A DNA stretch of 64,000 bases from Bryoerythrophyllum caledonicum (GCA_963971425.1 OZ020516.1:34398199-34462198), one strand, 5' to 3'; counted from the first letter of the stretch, positions 48,516 through 60,030 are shown. The notes: generated by a model not told the origin, from the letters alone. Made by a program: numbers and translations.

Positions 48516-49014
48516 CTAAGAAATGTGATTATACCACAATGGTTGAGACGTGACAGTGAATAAATCCTCATCGATTAATCCATCTTCTACAAGCGTGAGA
48601 CTTAGGTTTTCTAACAACCTTGACAGGTGGTCAGCTTGATAGTACAGTTTCCTTAGCTTGTATTCTACCGTGTAATCAAATTCCTCTAATAATAGTATCC
48701 AACGAGCAATCCTTCCGCTCAGATCTGCGTTGTTAACCAAATATTTGATAGCCATGTGGTCTACAAATTAAAAATACCACTCGCTTTAACAATAGGTAAT
48801 GGCCGAACTTCTTTACTGAGAAGACCATGGCCAAACACTCTTTCTCCGTGGTAGTATAGTTCTTTTCCACAACATTCAACTGTTTGCTAAGAAAGGCTAT
48901 AGGGTAGTCCTTTTTACTTTCACTTGTAGGCTGACAAAGGACACTACCAACTGCCACAACCGACACATCACAATACATATGGAAGGGTACGTCCCAATTA
49001 GAAGGTTTCAACAC
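48516..49014 (-). pseudogene. Ty3/gypsy RNase H domain
   Basis: WDVPFHMYCDVSVVAVGSVL, then YPIAFLSKQLNVVEKNYTTT with EKECLAMVFSVKKFGHYLL, and after a frame break AIKYLVNNADLSGRIARWIL with LEEFDYTVEY and ADHLSRL. These are the signature blocks of gypsy RNase H, which degrades the RNA strand during reverse transcription. Confidence 0.9.
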
Positions 49015-49029
49015 CTAATAAGAACTCAA

Positions 49030-49870
49030 CCGTTCTTTCAACCACTGGAATGCTTTCTGACAATCCTCCGTCCATTCAAACTTAATCACTTTTCCATTGC
49101 AGGCGGGTGATAAGAATTGTTCGAGTGGCGTAATCGGGAATTAACTCCCTGTACCATCCTATATGGCCCAATATACGCTCCACTCCCTTTACATTGATGG
49201 GGCTAAATTTTATTTCTACAACCTTCTTTGGGTCGGGTTCTCTACCAGCCTTAGAAACCACATAACCCAAGAAAATTATTTTCACAACTGCTAAGAATAC
49301 TTTCTCTGGATTGAGAGCTATTCCTATTCTCCTACACCGTTCAAACGCTTCTCAAACACAGTTCAAATGGAAATTCGCATATGACTAAGTATTGAAGTCA
49401 TCTATGAAAACTGTCACAAATTCATGCAATAAATCGGAGAAGGCAAAAGTCATGGCTCTTTGGAAGGCAGAAGGGACATTACAAAGCCCAAATGGCATCA
49501 CCAAAAATATAAACGTGCTCCAAAGAGTTGTGAAGGTTGTTTTATCTTCAAGTGCAATGGATATTTGGTTGTATCCTGAACAACCATCCATAAATGTGTA
49601 CATCTTGTGACCAGCTACTTCATCAAGGATGTTGTTGATGAATGGAAGAGGGAAGTGGTCTTTTTGGGTGTTTGCGTTTAGTTGCCGGGATTCAATGCAA
49701 ACTCTTAGTTTGCCATTTTTTTTTCTTTACCAATAGCATCGGTGAAATTCAATCGGTAATTTCCACATGTTTAATAAAACCCGCTTGGAGAAACTTTTCT
49801 AATTCTGCTTTAACCATGAGCTGCAATTGGAGATTCATCATGCGCTCTTTTTGACGGATGGATATGGCTC
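49030..49870 (-). pseudogene. Ty3/gypsy reverse transcriptase
   Basis: The minus strand reads GFIKHVEITD, stop, ISPMLLVKKKNGKLRVCIES, LNANTQKDHFPLPFI, MYTFMDGCSGYNQISIALED, LVMPFGLCNVPSAFQRAM and FVTVFIDDF. The catalytic F-I-D-D motif is intact. The frame then shifts to IFLGYVVSKAGREPDPKKV. At least three stops interrupt the domain. Confidence 0.92.
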
Positions 49871-49901
49871 CTAGGATTAGAGGAATTTGATGTTGAGCAA
49901 T

Positions 49902-51107
49902 TTATGGAGGTATGCCTTTAAGGTCCTTGTATGACCAGGCAAAGACGTCTCGGAATTCCACCACCAATTCCTTGTATTTAGCCACCTTCTCATCGCTGAA
50001 GTCAATTCTGACTTTGATGTTCCTAGGTTCTTTGCCTTTCAATGAAACATCTAAATGCTTCCAGTCAGCCTGACTGGCGTGGAGCTCTTCAGTTGGGCCT
50101 TGATACCAGTATATAGGAATGGATGGATAATTCACCACACCAGCGCCCGCTAACAGACCTGAAGATGTCTTCCGGAAGTGGAGAGAGGGTTTTAGCCCCT
50201 CCTCCTCCTCTACTAGAATTTCTATGTTCTCCATCATAATTTCATCTATATTTACTAAGAACAATACTATCCTATTCTCCAAGTTGTGAGGATCCAATTC
50301 CGTATCACTAAATATGATTAAATTTCCCATATGATTAATTAGGGCATATGATTCAGAGTCCGCGTTGTTGAAGGACAAAGATCCTTCCATGGAGTACACC
50401 TGTTCTATGGACTCTTGTTGGAGTTGAGGGGCTCCTTCCAATCGGGGAGGTAACACTACTTCAACCACTCTGTTATACCGAATGGTGTAACTGTCTTCAC
50501 CCCTATAACCCCAATTACGTCGATAACGACAAGGCAATGGAGTCGTGTACCATCCTTCCACCGAGTTGGCTAGATAATTTCTAGGGCCATAAAATGGTAT
50601 CAAGTCGTCTGAGAAAGCTATGGCAGCCTCTAAGCCATAAAGTTCCTCAAATCCTATTAGCTTCAACGGTTGACCTAATGACATGAAGTCATCATGTTGC
50701 AATTTGTGTATCGATCGTGATTGGTGAAGACTGAATCCACTTGTTTCAAAAAGGTCTACTAATTTCATCTCCTTTTGCCGGTGTGAAAAGGATAAATCAT
50801 GCATATTAGCAACAATTGTCAACTTCCAGAGAGCAATTCGCAATGCCGCTCCTACCGCCATGCTATCTATTAACTTTTGAAGTTGACAGGTTTTCATCTG
50901 TACTCGCATTAGGTCACACAATGTTGCTATCAACTCATTTCCCTGAATTTGAGGTTTTTCCTTTTCCTCTAAAGGTGCTAAAAATGTATGCCAGATGGAC
51001 ATCAAGATCAAACCTTCATCAGCATATTGATCGAAATCACCAAGGATTGGAACTACCACTAACTGTTCGTGGTGGTTTGAAAGGCCACCACTATCGACAC
51101 TCTCCAC
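49902..51107 (-). pseudogene. Upstream pol reading frame ending in the RT linker
   Basis: An open frame of 401 codons ends YKELVVEFRDVFAWSYKDLK, the well-known linker directly before gypsy RT, so it belongs to this element. Most of it (for example ILGDFDQYADEGLILMSIWH) is unrecognised. An aspartic protease would be expected here but no D-S/T-G active site in context is seen. A further 62-codon frame with DDGDFAQWFERHPHTESDGE lies just upstream (51365-51177) and looks like part of the same polyprotein. Confidence 0.65.
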
Positions 51108-51479
51108 ATCCTCATCCTTTGGGGTTGCTTTTCAATTCACCGTGTGGAATACATGGCTAAAAAAATAAGTGACAAGTTAAAAAAGTAAGTTCAATTCTTC
51201 AGAAGGCCTCAAACCCTCAAGGAAGTTTACCAACTCCTCCCCATCTGATTCAGTGTGCGGGTGTCGCTCAAACCACTGAGCAAAGTCTCCATCATCTTGC
51301 CAATAATATAGATTAGGTCCCAAGCAATGGATAGAGGATTCCAACACGCCTTCAGACCTTGGCAAAACCGAGTGAATACTAGCACCTACCTAGTGGAGGT
51401 CATAAGGGGCCTTTAAAGCCTCATCCTCAAATGAACTACTCGAGTCTATGGTGAATTTTGGCTCAGTAGCTCAAATTTT

Positions 51480-52440
51480 CACCTTGGTCCGATTGTTGTT
51501 GTTGTTGTTGTTGTTGTTTTAGTTGGTATTCTCGATGGAGTTTTATGATGCTTGGAGTAAAAAACTTTTTTTCTCTTTTTTTGTGTGTTACGGGGTGATT
51601 ATGTGTAGGTGTGTTTGTTTTGTTGTGGTATTGCCTACGATGATTGTAGAGTGGTATTGGTTTATTGGTTTGTGGGTGTGTATGTGGGGGTTAAAGTTAG
51701 GAGGTGTGTGGTTTAGTGTTGATGTCCTATAGGAGGAGGTGTGTTTTACAATAGGTGTGATTATGTTGTAGTACATACTTTTGGTGCCTATATTTTTGTG
51801 GATGTGTCTATGGGTGTTGACAGAATTTTTTAGTGGAGTGGAAGTGGTAATGTAGGGTGGGAGGTGGGGCAATACTAGTGTGTGTTTTTTTTCTGTTTTA
51901 TGGTGTGTTTTGGTGCTAAAATGGCTGGTTGAGGGGATATTTAATTTGTAGTGTTTTTTAGGGGTAGGGGGATATGAGTAAATTGTGGGGTGATGATGTT
52001 GTTTATGATGCTTATTTCTTAGTTTAAGGTTGAGAATGTGTTGTTGAAAGATTGGTTTGTGTTTTGATATATTAATGCAATATTCGGGTTCTGGTTTGGT
52101 TTCATTATTTTTGGCTTTTGATGTTTTGGCTACGTCATTTTGATTTTTGTTTTCTTTGATGTTGTTTTTGTTGTGTAGGGTGTATAGGTGAAGTAATGGG
52201 TTTGACTTGTCTTTGTTGCAACTAGTCATATGGTTGGGATTAGGATATGGTTTTTTATTTGTACTTGTACTATGGTGGCGGGTTTTTGGTGAACTTTTTA
52301 AGTGTGTTTTTAAGTGTATGGCTAATAATTATAATAATATATATTTTTTGTTTATCTTTAGGATAGTATATAAGTATACTATTGGGTATAGTATTGAGGT
52401 ATTGCTACTATTGTTTTTTCATATTGCTATATTTGATGGT
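51480..52440. other. Strand-asymmetric, C-depleted GT-rich block with (TTG)n start
   Basis: It starts with a TTG microsatellite (about 51494-51520). From 51601 to 52380 I count about 40 C in 780 bases (5 percent) while G stays high (25 of 60 in the row 51661-51720, with no C). The result on the minus strand is a G-depleted sequence rich in A, C and T, which by chance leaves a 213-codon open frame (52229-51588) made largely of Asn, His, Lys, Thr and Pro. I do not regard it as a protein gene. The block separates the gypsy pol from the gag-like gene. Confidence 0.75.
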
Positions 52441-52492
52441 AAATGAGTATATAGATATACTTTTAGGTATTTTATCTTGTTGTGGGTCAAAG

Positions 52493-54185
52493 CTAGTTTA
52501 ACAAGTCTAGTCGTTTGACAACCATGGATGACTCTTTTGAGGCTTCCTCTTCATGTGCTTGGATTATTTGGACGAGGTGCATGCAAAGTGAGGACATTTC
52601 TCCACGAAGTGTCTTTGTTGTCTTGGCTAGCACATTGTCCGCATATGTTTTTGCTTCTTGTGCGATCTCTGTCTTTAGTGATGCCATCTCCTTTCGCACC
52701 TCCATAATGGTACTGTTGGTCCCTTTCTTTACCTCCTCTTGGACTATCTTGTGTAGGTCTTCTTTGCTACATCCAGTCTTTGGAGCATTTTCTAGGGCTA
52801 TGACAGCATTAGCAACTACAGTGTTTACTTTGTTGAAACCCCATTTTGCAACATATTCATCCGAAGGGGCACTACTTCCATCAAGGCTTTTAGGATGAGG
52901 GGTAAATTCCACATATTTACCTAGGATTTTACCGTTGGTATTTACTAGCTTCTTGTATACCGCTGCATTCAAACATTGGATGTTGCATATCCCCACATGG
53001 CGACCATGTTCGAGCTTGAAATAGGTGTCCACGACATTCTCCTTGCCCATAAATGCATTAATACCCTGTTCTAACGCACAAACTGACTTTGTTTTGTTTA
53101 GGTTTTTAGCAATCAAGATAAGGGCATTCTTTTTCGCTTTGTCATTTTTGCTCAACTTCCCTTTGCTAGCGAAATAGGGGTTAAAAATCTCATTTGAGAA
53201 GGCAATCTTTTGGTCCTTAACCTTTTGGGCTTGTTCAGGGGAAGGGATTTTTAACCAAGCAAACTCTAGTTCTAGCTTTTTTTGAACATCCGTTATTTCA
53301 TACTCAAACCCTCTAGCAAACCCTTCCTTTACAATTTCCTCATGCAAAACATACCATGACTTTTGGGCCAAGTTTGACCCTGAGATTTTTACAGATAGGA
53401 GGTTTGCAAGAGCTAGGAGAGTCATAGCTCTTGCATACTTTCCCCCTACACGGAATGCCCTCATTGAGATTCAAGATGAATGGTCTCATACCTTTTAGGA
53501 GCCCTTTAACATCCACCCCAGGGTTTTTGAGAAGAAGTTTGATGATGCCACTCCATCTGTCCGTCTTGTGGTGGCATAGAATTGCAATTGGTTCCCCTAA
53601 TACATCGCCTAAGCCAATGTCCATGTGGATAAGTCGTGCTTTTACCATGGCATAGATTTCATCTCTTGAAAACATTTGTTCACCAATTTCAAAGAAAATA
53701 GCAATTTGGTAGTCTAATGCATATCCATGTTCGTCAATCTCAACCTCACTAGGTAATTGGGTTAGGTTAAAATGATTATCTTCTTTCCCATCTGTCCTTC
53801 GCGAAGGCCATTCTTCTTGGATGACAAAGGGGAAGGGAGGTAATCCAACAGCCCTTTTTTGTGCTTCTGTATCCGTCATTCCTAGCTCAATCAATTCAGA
53901 AACGGTTAGGACAGGTTCTTTTGGGTTACCACAATGCATAGCTATAGTATTTAGTGTTTTAAAACCTAACCAGTGAGGTGGACGAAGTGACTTTGATGCT
54001 CTAACTTTCTTAGGATTGGAGGTGTTTTCCATCTCATCAATGGTCCTCTTGTGCATTGCAACAATCTCACATGTGTTCTCTTCAACAATTTCCAATAATA
54101 CTGGACCATTGTGAGAGGGAGCAGTAGGATCAACTAGCATACAATCTGGTCCTTTGGAAGAGGAGGCGGTGGTAGTTTCTGTCAT
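52493..54185 (-). pseudogene. Gag-like retroelement protein with a single frameshift
   Basis: The start ATG at 54185 follows a plausible splice acceptor. The first frame runs about 245 codons (MTETTTASSSKGPDCMLVDP ... LLLKNPGVDVKGLLKGMRPF). The second runs about 318 codons (GGKYARAMTLLALANLLSVK ... EEASKESSMVVKRLDLLN, stop). They join at a G-run near 53445-53455, where one base gained or lost would fuse them into a protein of about 563 residues. The C-terminus is a long charged helix typical of coiled coils. No CCHC knuckle is present. The family is not recognised; the gag role is inferred from its position upstream of gypsy pol on the same strand and downstream of a primer-binding-like site. 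It could instead be an unrelated element's ORF1 or a host gene. Confidence 0.5.
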
Positions 54186-54186
54186 T

Positions 54187-54382
54187 CTGCATGTCAAGCA
54201 TAAAAGTTTGTTATTGGTGTTAATTACGGTTTTAAGTATAGAGTTACAATGGGGTGCTATGAAATCACAACCATCCCACAACTTACTTTGTAGGCTTGGA
54301 GGTTGTGATGACAAGTCTAGGCATACAAAGATAAAGATTAATACATCATTTGAAAGAGATTTGGAAAAGAGAGAATGCTTAC
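54187..54382 (-). other. Candidate intron in the leader of the gag-like gene
   Basis: The minus strand reads CAATCAG/GTAAGCATTC at 54383/54382 and TGACATGCAG/AATGAC at 54187/54186. This gives a 196-bp GT-AG intron that ends one base before the start codon. This is seen by eye only. Confidence 0.5.
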
Positions 54383-54924
54383 CTGATTGCTTGAGGGATG
54401 TTTGATGTGAGAGAGAGGGGTTCGTACGATGTTGACCTCTGGAGTGTGTAGCTACACTGTTGGATGTGTGGTAGCTGATGTCGAGAGCCTTCTTCCTTCC
54501 TGGGTCTTGCGAGGACCCTCTTTCCGTAGCCTGATGGGGCTTACTCTTTCTACTCGCAGTATCGCCCACCTTGCACAAACCTTCTGTCTGTGCCACTGTC
54601 ACAAGAAGGTACGGGGAGAAGGAGTAGTTACCAGTCTCGGCTGGTTTCTTCGCAGGGTGGGTGTTGGGACTGCTGCGGAGGTACCCTCCGTAGCCTGTCA
54701 AAGACTGCAACGTGTGGCAGCTTCTGATGTTGTTGCGGCGATACCTTCTTTGTCTTGAAGCGGCCTTCACTCGCGAATGCACCTCCGGCCTGCTTGCCGT
54801 TGATAGCCATTCCGCTTGAGGTGTTGATGCCCGCTGCCGCTCCTCCAGAGGAGACGTAACTTGTGACCATCCCCTACGAGGGTATGGTGCCCGCAGCCTA
54901 CCTCGTAGAGTGGTTTGTCGCTCG

Positions 54925-54936
54925 CACCTGATACCA
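54925..54936 (-). promoter_or_regulatory. Candidate primer-binding site (initiator tRNA-Met type)
   Basis: The minus strand contains TTGGTATCAGGTGCG. The common plant LTR-retrotransposon primer site complementary to tRNA-iMet begins TGGTATCAGAGC, so nine bases match exactly. It lies upstream of the gag-like gene as expected. The preceding bases do not end in the usual CA of an LTR. Confidence 0.45.
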
Positions 54937-54939
54937 ACG

Positions 54940-57380
54940 CGCGGCGACTTGTTGTGGTCTATATGTCTTGCACGACTTCTCTGTAGGGTTTGGTGTCCCC
55001 TGCTACACCGTAGTTCTTCCAACCGATGTTCTCTGCCCCGCCTTTTTTTCGCCGCGCTAGGGTTTTGGATTCCTCCACTGGTCGGCAGTCTTGACCTCCT
55101 CGGTGTTGATCGTGAGCTTGGAGAAGGTGGGCGGCTGGTGGACCTCAAGAGTCCTGCAGGTCTTCTTTTGTCGCCGAGGGAGCAGGGTCCACAGTCTGTT
55201 GTGTGTTGGTGCGCTTGCGAGTTGTGTGAGCCGGCGGCAGCGTGTTCGAGTCGTGGAGTCACTGCCTTGGAGAGCAGCAACGTGAGGTGCAGCTTGGTGT
55301 CGACGAGCGCTTCGAAGAGGAAGACTTCGATCAGCACCGCATGTAGCCTTCCTGTAGATGTCGTGGGGATCTCTTCAACCAGTGCTGTGGAGATCTCTTC
55401 GAGCACCATCGTGTAAGTCTTTTTGATGAGCGCCTTGGAGAGCAGCTTGGTGACAACTTGAGGACTGACTAGATTTTGCGGCGTAACTAAATGCGGCAGG
55501 TTGTGTGCTACCTGAAGATGGTGCGGTAGGCTATATGCTAATTCGGAGTGGTGTGGCGTATGGTTTGCTAAGGTGCGATGCTCTTATCCTACTCACAGGA
55601 GATCTACTTCTCTCAATAATCTTCACTCGGCCACTACATTGAAGTTGCAGGAAGACTAGGTAATGAGAAGCTGAGTGTAAGGATGAGCGGTAGGATTTGA
55701 GTGAGAAGAGTTTATACTTACTTGTGAGTTGTATGGTTTTGCTGGGTAGGTCGCGAGGGGAGGCGAGGCGCCGCTCCTTCTCTTTCTTCGTTCTAGGGTT
55801 TTTAGATGCCCAAATTTGGGGTTGCCAGGCTTGGTTGCTCCGAGTTTGGGGTTGCCAGACTTTCTCGCGCCGAATGTGTGGCAGCCGGAATTCTGGGCGC
55901 CGAGTTTGGAGTTGCCAGACTTTCTCGCGCCGAATTTGTGGCAGCCGGATTGCTGTACACCGAGTTTGGGGTGTCACATGGGTGGCGTCATGTGGTTCCT
56001 TGCCATTTGCCAAATATGGCTTGAAGCTGGATATCGTGGAGACTTGGCTGGCAGCGATATATTTTGAACCGCTGTTTGTTGTATCTCCTTGTCTAATTTT
56101 GTTGTGCTGACACTGCAACACCTATTCTTCTGCGTATGCTTGAGATTTATTGCATAGTAGTTCCAATATGATACTTTGTTAGGTAGGTGAAAAAAAAGGG
56201 GGTTAGGGGACTTACCTCGTTGATGTTGACGTTGTCCGTTGTTATTTGTTGTTGATGTTTCGTTTGTGGTGGCTGACTTCTGTGCACTTCGGGGAGTGTT
56301 GTGTGTCGCAGGTGCGATATTTCGTGGTAGCATTGCGGCTTGGTCTTGGTCTCCTGTGAGCAGTTGGTGTGTCGCAGGGTGATTTCTTGTTGGAGTTTTT
56401 GGCAGGGACATTGTTGGTGTGGGCAGTTGGTGCGGCTAGGGGAATTGCAGATATTTCTTCTGTTTGTTGATGTATCCCTTTCTTCTCTGTGTACTACAGT
56501 GCTCCTGGTTGTTGGTGTGGTCTTCCCGTGTTGAGGTGGATATAGAGGCTGTCTCTCCATGGCGAGCTGCTTACATTCTTGCTTGCCTCTGCTTAGGCAT
56601 GCATACATGTGTTTGTTCGCGTGTCTGCAGTCTTGCTCTCTGTTTGTATCATGCTGGCAGCTGGGGCGGTGGGTGATGCCGTAGACGAGTAGGTTCAGCC
56701 TTTGAAGGTGCCGACGGTGCAAGCTGCTAGTGCAGTGTAGAACATCATCGGTCGTCTGTGAGATACCTCGGAGGCACCAGTGGGAGACTGGTTCGAGTTT
56801 TTCTTCGCTCTCTTGTGTTCTTCTTATGGTGTTGGCACCTGATGTTTTGGTCCACTCGTGCTGATGAGGGTGTGTTGTCTTCTGTGCAGGTGTCTTTGGT
56901 TGGTGAGGCGAGGTCGGTGAGCGCGTCCTTGCAAGCTGAGGCACCGCATTGGATTTCCTGTAGTCTTGTGTTGCACGAGCTAGTCTGTGGCTACTTTGTG
57001 GTCTCTTGGGGTGGAGGTTAGATAAGAATGTTAAGAACATAGCAGTCACTAGAGTGCTTCTATTGTGTTTCTGTAAGCAACATTGAAACAATGCAAAGTA
57101 CATAAATTGTATGTATAACTTAGCTGAAGTCGGAGAGTGTTGATCTTTGTAACTTGGTCTTGCAATCCGTCGCTTGTCTTGTGCACATTGTGAAAATGGG
57201 TCGATCTTCATATACATGTGCTTATGTCCTAGTTGAGGAAGGGGTAGGTGTGGTGATTCTAGTTGTAGTACTGTATCTAGATCTAGATCTACATGTGCAT
57301 GTTTGACATGGAGAGTGCAAGATCTAGGGCGAGATCTAGGCCAACACAGAGTCTCCACTTGAGATCTACTCCCCCATATC
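54940..57380 (-). other. Putative long LTR / leader, GC-richer, non-coding
   Basis: This stretch lies directly upstream of the candidate primer site on the minus strand. Long open frames occur on both strands (411 codons at 57382-56147 minus; more than 300 codons running into the gag-like leader). They are rich in Arg, Ser, His, Gln and Thr without motifs, and I read them as artefacts. The right border near 57380 reads TGATATGGGGGAGTAGATCT on the minus strand, which could be an LTR start. A second LTR copy was not found in the window, so the LTR call is unproven. Confidence 0.35.
55840..55980. repeat. 60-bp tandem repeat, 2.3 copies
   Basis: CCGAGTTTGGGGTTGCCAGA starts at 55840, 55900 and (partial) 55960. 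Each unit itself contains two related ~30-bp halves (CCGAGTTTGG.GTTGCC and CCGAAT.TGTGGCAGCC). Confidence 0.9.
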
Positions 57381-57704
57381 AACGCTAAATCTTTGCAATC
57401 CAGGTCAACTCATGACAGTAGATCAAGAACTTGCAATCCCTTCCAACGCTATCCAACCTAGAAACACCGTGTTAGCAACAAAACGAGATGCATAATGGGA
57501 TTTGCAATGAGACCCAGCAACCCTCATTGCCTTATGCTTCGTGTATGCGCCTAACACCTGAACCCCTCCTCACCAGGTTTTGTGGAGCTACTCGCAACTC
57601 ATACTCCCTCGAAGAATTCTCTTAGAGAACTTCCTCAGCCTTCATTCATTTAATGTGGGCCTCTCAAAAAGATGACAGCGGGATGACTCTCTGGCCAATT
57701 TATG
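57381..57704. other. Intergenic, nothing recognised
   Basis: No feature. Confidence 0.45.
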
Positions 57705-58230
57705 TCAGCTTAGGATTGCCAGCATCGTGGCATCCACCACTTCGCCATAAAGCTCACATGGCAAGTCTTTTTTATTGTCCTTGATGAACATCAAACAATT
57801 TTGTTCAACGTACGCCCGTGCATCCACCATGTATTGTTGTAGCAAACCGTCTTCGTAGAATATGTGATTGTGGCGATTATACGTTTGAAGCACATACAAG
57901 TAAAACTCCATTTGCGTCACTTTCCTCGATCTGCCTTTGCCTTTGACAACATTTAAATCTACTTCTGCAAACTCCAAGCTTTTGGATTTTGCGCCTCTCA
58001 AATTTTGAAGGAATATTTAGAGACCATCTTGACATCTGTTGACAAAGAGAGGCACATAATATAATGGCAATTATACAAAGTGCGAAGCTTAGATTTGTTG
58101 AAGATGTCCATTTACCCTCTTGACACAAATGTTGCGGTATAATGTGCTGCCATTGTAGCCGTTGCCAACCATAATGGCGCCAACTTGTCTCATGTGGGCA
58201 TATTGTACCTTTGTCAATCTTGCAATTGCA
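57705..58230 (-). pseudogene. Helitron Rep/helicase N-terminal domain fragment
   Basis: In one minus-strand frame, with three stops, the sequence reads RQVGAIMVGNGYNGSTLYRN, KRVNGHLQQI, LPLYYVPLF and then, fully open for 99 codons, GRSRKVTQMEFYLYVLQTYN ... GLLQQYMVDARAYVEQNCLM followed by FIKDNKKDLPCELYGEVVDA. This order (dialogue of a GDG-like strand, a dried Y-P-L-L/V-F strand, an R-x-V-T-x-x-x-F/Y-Y-x-Y-x-L block and an L-x-Q-Q-Y-x-V-D block) is that of the Helitron helicase-like N-terminal domain. The HUH nuclease motif and helicase lie further on and are absent; sequence similarity ends near 57705. Helitrons move by rolling-circle replication. This is a truncated, dead piece. Confidence 0.8.
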
Positions 58231-59512
58231 AAGCCAATAATGGAGTTTTAATTCTGTTGACAAATACTCCCAAAAACTTAAGTGTAAATTGTGCTCCTAT
58301 AATATATTATGGAGTGCCTCCATTGTATTAAATCCAAACTCTCGAAGTTGTCATTCAACCATTTGGAGTGGCATGGTTATTGGCAATATGCAACTGTACA
58401 AACTTGCAATTCTTTCCTCTTGCTTGCAAGAGGCTCCTCCTTCTATGATACTATGCACTTTGAAGTTGGAAGTTATAGTTTCCACCTTGGACAAAGCATT
58501 GATCAATATTTGCTTCCAAAGATGTGAATGTCGAAGTGTTGTACACTTCGGTGGGTTCCCGGAAGCTCTTTGATGCTCGCGTGTCTCCTAGCAACACGCT
58601 TTGCAATGGCTTAGGAGGCGCCGCTAGTGGTGGAAGTTCAACCGGATTGGCTTATGTGAAAGCTCTCCGGTGAAGCGCTTGTTCACCCAATGTAATGTGT
58701 GACAGACGACACATTGAATATTCATTTGCTAAAGTAAATATTGAGTGTTGAGTGTTGCTAGCCACACCATCAACCATACAATGCGCCAACGGTATATCAA
58801 ATAATTGACAATTATTCTCTCGGATAACAAAGCGCCGTTCGGCACGAGCACGACAATTATTTTCCAAATCCACCTGTTGATTGTCAATCGGATGTTCCGC
58901 TTGCCTCTTTTGACATAATGCGCATTGTTTGCTTCACAATCAACGCTTGTGCCAATGGCACAAATTACAATGTTCTCACTTTAGCCAATTTTTGCGAGTT
59001 TAAGGAACTTCGTCTTGAACAATAGACATTTTAGCTTTCAAAAGCTTGGTATAGAGGGGGGATTTAGAATTAAGGATTTATGTTCTAGAACTAGTAAGAA
59101 AGTGCAATTATGATGTATGTCTACTTGACATTTTTATTTATTTATTTATCATATTTTTACCTTTTTGATATAACTATCTTGGTAAATTATATAATATTCA
59201 TTACTTGGTTTAACGGTTGGAAGATTAACGTCGGAACAGAGTCACTTGCAATCTTGCATTTGCATCTTCAACTATTAGAAGAACAAATTCACAAGTTCAT
59301 GGATAAAACACCAGTAAATTGTAAAAAAAATTTAAAGATTATTTAGCACAATACCAATTGTTAGTCTAATAATCTAACTATTTTAATGAAATGTAAAAAT
59401 GAATTTAAAAACTTAATACATTTTATCATTACATCTATCTTATTGAACCATATGTAATAATCTAATAAATATACTACTCTATACATCTTTTGAGCAGATC
59501 AAGAAATCCACA
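58231..59512. other. Possible further Helitron relic, then AT-rich intergenic
   Basis: A 73-codon minus-strand frame at 58873-58652 and nearby fragments lie upstream of the Helitron piece in the right orientation, but I could not match them to a domain. From 59000 on nothing is recognised. Confidence 0.35.
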
Positions 59513-59955
59513 CGGAACACGCAATTAAGCAATTATGCACTTAGCCAAATAAAAGTGCACTTGGGTACAACGGCGGCCATTGCAAACAAAAGTGGCAAAA
59601 TTGCAAAAAAAAAATGTTTTTCCAAAAAAAAATGTTTTTCAAAGGAAAAAAAATTGAGCTTCTACAACAATATTACGTACAATCATGGTTGTTAATATTG
59701 GAAGTGATTTTTGGCATTTTCAACTAATTTTTTGTGGACCGACATTAATACTAGATAAATGTGTATTTAATATAGTTTCACAATATTTCAAAGATAGATT
59801 TGAAGGATTGTAGTATACAAACAGGCGTAATCATTGTGTTAGCGGTAGAGACATCATTGTTTGATGGCATTCAACATTAAATCACCATTCCGTTCTTGTT
59901 GTTGGACATGTTTTTCTACTCTTCCAAGAAATCTGCAAAATGTGCTTAAAATTTG

Positions 59956-60030
59956 CAAAAGTCAAAAGTCAAAAGTTAAAAGTGAAAAGTGAAAAGTCAA
60001 AATGTGCAAAGGCAAAAGTCAAAAGTTAAA
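59956..60030. repeat. Heptamer microsatellite, CAAAAGT units
   Basis: Consecutive seven-base words CAAAAGT, TAAAAGT and GAAAAGT are repeated about eight times with one break near 60002-60014. Confidence 0.85.

Larger units (their letters stand above)
47070..51400 (-). mobile_element. Degenerate Ty3/gypsy LTR retrotransposon, pol region
   Basis: In minus-strand order the region encodes a 401-codon upstream reading frame, reverse transcriptase, RNase H, integrase zinc-binding and core domains, and a C-terminal integrase segment. RT-RNaseH-IN order defines Ty3/gypsy. Flanking LTRs were not identified. The gag-like gene and putative long LTR to the right (52493-57380) may belong to the same element. 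Multiple stops, shifts and a minisatellite inside integrase show it is inactive. Confidence 0.88.

Noticed and set aside
51588-52229. 213-codon Asn/His/Thr-rich open frame on the minus strand
   Set aside because: Explained by the C-depleted composition of the plus strand, which removes most minus-strand stop codons.
54384-55409. Long Arg/Ser-rich open frame running into the gag-like gene
   Set aside because: A splice-site pair and a primer-binding-like site lie inside it and composition is unlike the downstream protein. Treated as leader/LTR.
56147-57382. 411-codon open frame on the minus strand
   Set aside because: Composition is driven by base bias (Thr, Gln, His, Arg), with no domain and overlapping open frames on both strands. 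More likely LTR or leader sequence.
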